A DNA stretch of 64,000 nucleotides from Sporosarcina quadrami (lineage in GTDB: Bacteria > Bacillota > Bacilli > Bacillales_A > Planococcaceae): the NCBI RefSeq assembly GCF_014836615.1, contig NZ_JACSQN010000012.1, forward strand, positions 1-64,000. The letters run 5' to 3'. The notes under the pieces are model-generated. The model saw only the letters and a program-made list of their open reading frames with translations, did no database searches and was not told the DNA's origin. The translations under genes were made by a program, and so were the position numbers. This document shows positions 59,728 to 64,000 of this stretch, piece after piece (position 1 is the stretch's first letter; the number at the start of each line of letters is the position of its first letter).

Positions 59728-60866
59728 GTACACTATTTACTAACTACGCACGTCGATCCGTTCATCTCGTAAGAGGAGAGGGGACACGTGTGTACGATGA
59801 TAATAATAAAGCATATCTCGATTTCACTAGTGGCATTGCAGTCGTTAGTCTTGGTCATGCGCATCCATCAATTGTAGATGCGGTAAAAAAGCAGAGTGAA
59901 AAATTATGGCATACATCAAATCTGTTTGAAAGCCCCGAACAAGAGATGCTGGCAAAAACCCTAATGAAAGGTACACCTTTTTCTCGTGCGTTCTTTTGTA
60001 ACAGCGGGGCTGAAGCAAACGAAGCGGCCATTAAGCTTGCACGCAAACATACCGGAAAGCAAGTCATCATCACTTTCGAGCAATCGTTCCACGGCCGGAC
60101 GTTCGGTGCCATGTCGGCGACAGGTCAAGAAAAAGTGAAATTCGGATTTGGTCCGATGTTGGAAACCTTCCGGACAATTCCTTTTAATGATAGTCGTGCT
60201 CTTGAAGCGGCAGTTGACGAAGATGTGGCTGCCATCATGCTTGAAGTGATCCAAGGTGAAGGTGGAGTGAATACAATCACACCGGAATTCGCTTCCAAAA
60301 TACAAGAGATTTGTATGGCCAATGGAATCCTTTGTATTGTTGATGAAGTGCAAACTGGAATTGGTCGAACGGGTTCTAAATATGCTTATGAACATACCGT
60401 GTTACAACCGGATATTATGACACTGGCAAAAGGATTGGGAGGTGGTTTTCCAATCGGTGCAATGCTCGGGCATGAAAAACTTGCCGAATCATTTGGACCT
60501 GGGACACATGGAACGACATTCGGTGGTAATCCGCTCGCAGTGGCAGTGGCGCAAACAGTTGTCGATTATGTGTTTGAAGAAGAGTTTCTAAGTGAAGTTG
60601 AACGGAAGTCCACTTACTTAATGGAAAAACTTAAAGATTCTTTGGCTAACAATCATATTGAAATTTTAGGTAAAGGTTTACTTATCGGTATAAGGTGCAC
60701 AGATGAAGTTACCCCTATTATTAGCATAGCGGAAGAGGAAGGGCTTTTGCTCGTACAGGCAGGTCCGAATGTCATTCGCTTATTACCACCATTAACTGTG
60801 TCAGAACAGGAGATTGACGAAGCCATTGCATTACTCACGACATCGATGCGCGTGCCGAGTCAGTAA
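59724..60866 (+). CDS. argD: acetylornithine aminotransferase ArgD
   Basis: This class III PLP aminotransferase makes acetylornithine from the semialdehyde. The 380-residue protein has FFCNSGAEANEAAIKLARK, CIVDEVQTGIGRTG with the cofactor Asp, and the PLP Lys in MTLAKGLGGGFPIGAML. The TTG start overlaps the argB stop (TTGA) and follows GAGGAGG. carAB and argF, which follow argD in B. subtilis, are absent; a terminator ends the operon here. Confidence 0.94.
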   Translation: MSTLFTNYARRSVHLVRGEGTRVYDDNNKAYLDFTSGIAVVSLGHAHPSIVDAVKKQSEKLWHTSNLFESPEQEMLAKTLMKGTPFSRAFFCNSGAEANEAAIKLARKHTGKQVIITFEQSFHGRTFGAMSATGQEKVKFGFGPMLETFRTIPFNDSRALEAAVDEDVAAIMLEVIQGEGGVNTITPEFASKIQEICMANGILCIVDEVQTGIGRTGSKYAYEHTVLQPDIMTLAKGLGGGFPIGAMLGHEKLAESFGPGTHGTTFGGNPLAVAVAQTVVDYVFEEEFLSEVERKSTYLMEKLKDSLANNHIEILGKGLLIGIRCTDEVTPIISIAEEEGLLLVQAGPNVIRLLPPLTVSEQEIDEAIALLTTSMRVPSQ

Positions 60867-60926
60867 AGAAGTATGCTTGAATTAATGTGTTCAGTGAAAC
60901 ACCATTCAAACAGGCTATTATAGCCC

Positions 60927-60969
60927 TTGCAAAAACGGATCTCACGGACTGGGGAGATCCGTTTTTGCA
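60927..60969 (+). terminator. intrinsic terminator after argD
   Basis: TGCAAAAACGGATC pairs with GATCCGTTTTTGCA. The T-run lies inside the 3' arm. Confidence 0.75.
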
Positions 60970-61083
60970 TGAGCAATTATCTTCTGAATTGCATTATATC
61001 CGATTGAAAGAGCTAGACGCCTTTCACGTGAATATTAGATATGATATGCTCATATAGCATTTAAACATAAAGGAGGCGATTAG

Positions 61084-62292
61084 ATGGATCCAGAGTATCG
61101 TTCAAAAAAAATATTATTTACTAAACAGACATTGTTATTAATTATCGGCATTATCTTTATTGCCTCCACACTTCGATCTCCTTTAACATCTGTTGGACCG
61201 ATTATCGCACCTATTCGTGATAGTTTAGGAATGTCCAATGTATTGGCAGGGTTTTTAACAACGATACCACTCTTGGCTTTTGCAATCATTTCACCGTTTG
61301 CTCCGAAGCTAGCCAATCGTTTTGGTATGGAAATCACATTATTTCTCTCATTATGTCTCATTACATTAGGTATTGTCATCCGTTCGATCGGATCCGTGCC
61401 TCTATTATTAATCGGTACTTTTTTAATAGGTGTCGCAATCGCATTTGGAAATGTGTTATTGCCAGGCTTATTAAAACTTAGTTTTCCATTACATATCGGT
61501 TTGATGACTGGAATCTATTCTGTAGCTATGAATATTTCAGCAACAATTGCTTCAGGCATTAGTGTCCCGATTGTCGAAAAAACCACTTTTGGTTGGCAAG
61601 GTGCTTTAGGGATTTGGGCGATTTTATCCGTAATAGCATTGTTCTTGTGGCTTCCGCAATTGAAAGGTCGAGTGAAACTGCCGGCTAAAACGAAGCAGCT
61701 GGAAGATGTCAATAAAACTCCGCTTTGGAAATCGCCTACTGCATGGGCCGTTACATTGTTTATGGGATTGCAATCATTGTTGTTCTACTCCACTTCAGCC
61801 TGGATGCCTGAAATGCTTACATCGCGTGGCATGGAAGCTGCTCAAGCGGGTTGGATGCTGTCATTGCTACAGTTTTCGCAACTACCTATGACATTCATCA
61901 TTCCTATTATTGCAGGAAGAGTAAAAGATCAAAGAAGTATTGTTCTTGGTGTAGCTGCCTTATTCATGATTGGATATGGTGGAGTATTAGTAGGAAGTTT
62001 CGCATTGACTCCTCTTTGGATGATTGCAATCGGTATCGCAGGCGGATCAGCTTTTGGACTTTCCATGATGTTCTTTACTCTGCGGACAGATACACATATG
62101 GATGCTGCACAGTTATCAGGTATGGCACAATCATATGGCTACCTGCTTGCAGCAGGAGGTCCTGTCTTGTTCGGGTATTTGCATGATTTGACGGACTCGT
62201 GGACTAGTCCGATGATTATTTTCATTGTAGTCGCATTTCTATTGATGTTTAGTGGATTGGTTGCGGGAAAAAATAAAAAAGTAGTAATATAA
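61084..62292 (+). CDS. MFS transporter, CynX/NimT family
   Basis: The 402-residue protein has twelve predicted spans and the start TLRSPLTSVGPIIAPIRDSL typical of CynX/NimT-type major facilitators (cyanate or nitroimidazole transporters), then LGMSNVLAGFLTTIPLLAFA. The substrate of such homologues in Bacillales is unknown. The ATG follows AAAGGAGGCG. Monocistronic, with a terminator behind it. Confidence 0.88.
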   Translation: MDPEYRSKKILFTKQTLLLIIGIIFIASTLRSPLTSVGPIIAPIRDSLGMSNVLAGFLTTIPLLAFAIISPFAPKLANRFGMEITLFLSLCLITLGIVIRSIGSVPLLLIGTFLIGVAIAFGNVLLPGLLKLSFPLHIGLMTGIYSVAMNISATIASGISVPIVEKTTFGWQGALGIWAILSVIALFLWLPQLKGRVKLPAKTKQLEDVNKTPLWKSPTAWAVTLFMGLQSLLFYSTSAWMPEMLTSRGMEAAQAGWMLSLLQFSQLPMTFIIPIIAGRVKDQRSIVLGVAALFMIGYGGVLVGSFALTPLWMIAIGIAGGSAFGLSMMFFTLRTDTHMDAAQLSGMAQSYGYLLAAGGPVLFGYLHDLTDSWTSPMIIFIVVAFLLMFSGLVAGKNKKVVI

Positions 62293-62349
62293 AAAGAAGT
62301 GCCCGATGGAAATGCAGTTGCATGTTCCGTCGGACACTTCTTTTTCTTT
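62291..62349. terminator. bidirectional terminator
   Basis: AAAGAAGTGCCCGATGGAA pairs with TTCCGTCGGACACTTCTTT across a short loop with a GCA/TGC extension. It serves the MFS gene and the convergent lipoprotein gene. Confidence 0.9.
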
Positions 62350-62765
62350 TATTGGATAAAGTCATTATACAGGAGACCTTCGTCGTCCAATTTAATGATT
62401 TTCAAGTGCTTATCATTTTTCACATAAACACTCTTATATACTTTTTTACCGCTTTCATCTTCAAAGAGAATGACACGTGTACCTGGATTGTCTTCTTCCA
62501 CTTTAGAAGTATGTGCAGCCAAGTCAATATTGTCGTCGATAATAGCATATTCTTCAAACGTTGTAAGATCGTCGCCTACAACATCTGCCTGCTCATCTTC
62601 AACTTCTGTTGCATCGTCTTCTTCTACGACTTCAGCTGAATCACTATCATCCACTTCAACTTCTGGAGTCGTATCCACGTCTACATCTACCGAATCCTTT
62701 GCTTTGTCGTCAGAACAACCTGCAAGTACTAGTAGACCTAGTAAAATGAACAAATACTTTTTCAT
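62349..62765 (-). CDS. acidic lipoprotein of unknown function
   Basis: The precursor has a lipoprotein signal (KKYLFILLGLLVLAGC, lipobox LAGC) and then an Asp/Glu/Val-rich disordered stretch (VDVDVDTTPEVEVDDSDSAE) before a small C-terminal domain of about 75 residues. ATG 62765 is favoured since the GTG at 62777 touches the AAGGAG site, although the spacing to the ATG is long (11). No known family. Confidence 0.72.
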   Translation of the reverse strand: MKKYLFILLGLLVLAGCSDDKAKDSVDVDVDTTPEVEVDDSDSAEVVEEDDATEVEDEQADVVGDDLTTFEEYAIIDDNIDLAAHTSKVEEDNPGTRVILFEDESGKKVYKSVYVKNDKHLKIIKLDDEGLLYNDFIQ

Positions 62766-62931
62766 GATGTTAAACACTCCTTTTTTGTAGTATTTTTCAC
62801 TTCATTGACATGCGAGTACAAGCAAGTGAAAAGTCATATGTATTATTCGATGAGCGCAAGCCATCAAATAGTGAACATAACAATCTTAATACCCATATAG
62901 TATAAAAAGCAAACCAAAGGTGTGTAAGCCG

Positions 62932-63231
62932 ATGTATGACAAGTCTGAGCAACAAGGTAAGACACCATTTACAGTAAGTGATCTATTGAGTGGGAAAGAG
63001 CTTGAAATAATTGCGGCGGCTTTATTATTGTCGGGTAAATTAAAAGTAGATGCTGTACAGCTTTACAGAAGTCAGCCGATTATTTTTGTGACACTCGTCG
63101 GGTCATTTGATTCTAAGAAGGAAGAAAAGAAAGACACAATGGCAGATTTTCTTGGACGCACTGGAGACCTAGAAGCGAATGAAATGCTTGATCGACTGAG
63201 AGAAACGATGAATGGGAGCGATAGGAGGTAA
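62932..63231 (+). CDS. conserved small protein of unknown function
   Basis: ATG 62932, 8 bases after AAAGGTGTG, gives 99 residues. The central part SGKELEIIAAALLLSGKLKV is one amphipathic-hydrophobic helix, and the C-terminus is charged (ANEMLDRLRETMNGSDRR). The pattern recalls small Bacillales proteins of sporulation or membrane association, but I do not recognise the family. The next tiny gene follows after 5 bases. Confidence 0.65.
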   Translation: MYDKSEQQGKTPFTVSDLLSGKELEIIAAALLLSGKLKVDAVQLYRSQPIIFVTLVGSFDSKKEEKKDTMADFLGRTGDLEANEMLDRLRETMNGSDRR

Positions 63232-63236
63232 GTGTT

Positions 63237-63353
63237 TTGTCCGGTAAGAAGGATTTCGACGGAGTCAGCTTCATAAACGCTGTCATCTTAGTATTGTTTT
63301 TACTGCTGCTAGTCTTTGGTTCAACAAAACTTGAAGACTTTTCTAGTGTGTAA
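63237..63353 (+). CDS. 38-residue single-span membrane peptide
   Basis: TTG 63237 is 8 bases after AGGAGG and opens 38 codons: SGKKDFDGVSFINAVILVLF, LLLLVFGSTKLEDFSSV. One C-terminal membrane helix follows a short polar head. It is coupled to the upstream small gene and followed by a terminator. Confidence 0.6.
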   Translation: MSGKKDFDGVSFINAVILVLFLLLLVFGSTKLEDFSSV

Positions 63354-63356
63354 AAA

Positions 63357-63394
63357 TGCTGCACGCCTCCTATAGGGAGACATGCAGCAAAAAT
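63357..63394. terminator. terminator between the small peptide gene and nspC
   Basis: TGCTGCACGCCTCC pairs with GGGAGACATGCAGCA with one mismatch; the T-run on the minus strand suits nspC. Confidence 0.75.
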
Positions 63395-63397
63395 GAT

Positions 63398-64000
63398 TTA
63401 GGACAACCTCATTTTAAAATCTTCATACCCAAATTCTTGTATGACTTTAATGTCGCCATCTTTTGTGCTAAGAACAATGGACGGCAGATTCATGCCATTG
63501 AATGTATTGTTTTTGACCATTGTGTAATGTCCCATATCCGTGAAGACCAACTTGTCACCAGGTTTTAAAGGCTCATCAAACGAATAGTCACCAATGACAT
63601 CGCCTGCTAGACAAGTAGGTCCGCCTAATCGGTAAGTAATCATCTTTTCGTTCGCTTTACCCGAACCGACGATTTCAGGACGATAAGGCATTTCCAGAAC
63701 ATCAGGCATATGACAGGATGCCGATGTATCGACTATTGCAATTGGCATGTCGTTCTGCATCGTATCGAGTACAGTCGTGACGAGGAAGCCAGTATTCAGT
63801 GCAATCGCTTCGCCAGGTTCCAAATAAACGTCAAGTCCGTATTTGTTCTTCATGAAAAGAATGGACTCTATGAGCGATTCGACATCATAATCAGGTCTTG
63901 TAATATGATGTCCTCCGCCGAAATTGATCCATTTCATGCCAGTCAAATACTTGCCAAACTTTTCGTCCACCACTTTGATTGTACGAGCAAGTGTATCCGA
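63398..64000 (-). CDS. nspC: carboxynorspermidine decarboxylase NspC, 5' end outside the window
   Basis: NspC removes carbon dioxide from carboxynorspermidine or carboxyspermidine in the alternative polyamine pathway. The visible 200 residues are the C-terminal half of a fold-III PLP decarboxylase: WINFGGGHHITRPDYDVE (PLP phosphate-binding loop), LEPGEAIALNTG, DTSASCHMPDVLEMPYRP and the catalytic Cys region GPTCLAGDVIGDY. The frame stays open to the window end; the ATG/GTG at 63973 is internal. Confidence 0.92.
   Translation of the reverse strand, partial: SDTLARTIKVVDEKFGKYLTGMKWINFGGGHHITRPDYDVESLIESILFMKNKYGLDVYLEPGEAIALNTGFLVTTVLDTMQNDMPIAIVDTSASCHMPDVLEMPYRPEIVGSGKANEKMITYRLGGPTCLAGDVIGDYSFDEPLKPGDKLVFTDMGHYTMVKNNTFNGMNLPSIVLSTKDGDIKVIQEFGYEDFKMRLS

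Overview
The window is a stretch of a low-GC Gram-positive chromosome of the order Bacillales. Gene order (yteA next to menFDHBE, then yidD, dps, ytkD, ytmA, pckA, metK, ytoA, ytpA) follows the Bacillus subtilis ytk-yto-men neighbourhood. The S-box and T-box leaders, strong AGGAGG-type ribosome binding sites and frequent TTG/GTG starts also fit Bacillales. Protein flavour and small differences in gene order suggest Planococcaceae (Sporosarcina or a close relative), but the genus is inferred, not demonstrated.

Layout. 1-250: the end of a tRNA cluster (Asn, Ser, Glu). 0.3-8.6 kb: yteA and menaquinone synthesis (menA divergent from menF-D-H-B-E; menC is not here). 8.6-12.5 kb: zinc-uptake lipoprotein with a Zur box, yidD, dps, a YjfB-like protein, a ytkD nudix hydrolase and a ytmA hydrolase. 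12.7-16.1 kb: an AT-rich ABC exporter pair inserted between ytmA and pckA. 16.1-25.6 kb: pckA, SAM riboswitch and metK, ytoA, ytpA-like, a phosphatase, signal peptidase I, a UvrD-like helicase and a paired fluoride channel. 25.7-34.2 kb: secreted nuclease, tyrosine T-box with an NhaC-type transporter, a 21-bp tandem repeat, alkylpyrone synthesis genes, a PadR/DUF4097 pair and an M17 aminopeptidase.

34.3-46.8 kb is the unusual part: an AT-rich accessory region in which about twenty short genes, all on the + strand, are separated by copies of a 55-60 bp bipartite intergenic element with the cores AATCGGGGCG and CAATCGGGCCA. Each unit is one gene (rarely two) followed closely by one element. A duplicated unit begins at the GGGCCA core and ends at the next such core. 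One unit looks empty and several genes are decayed. The genes are typical accessory cargo: HAD and histidine phosphatases, four nudix hydrolases, DinB, Fic, deaminase, GNAT, RDD, and small membrane proteins or lipoproteins. I read this as a gene-cassette array built on a recombination site that is not a canonical integron attC. No recombinase is visible in the window. Two inverted copies of a longer palindromic repeat lie near its ends (34.6 and 46.0 kb) and a third, partial copy lies inside (42.5 kb).

47.0-64 kb returns to ordinary chromosome: an ECF sigma factor with a membrane partner, a TRM11-like methyltransferase, a CDF metal exporter, argH, a DoxX/DUF4166/YndJ operon, fabI with a FapR box, argCJBD with an ARG box, a CynX-type MFS transporter, small hypothetical genes and the 3' part of nspC at the window end.
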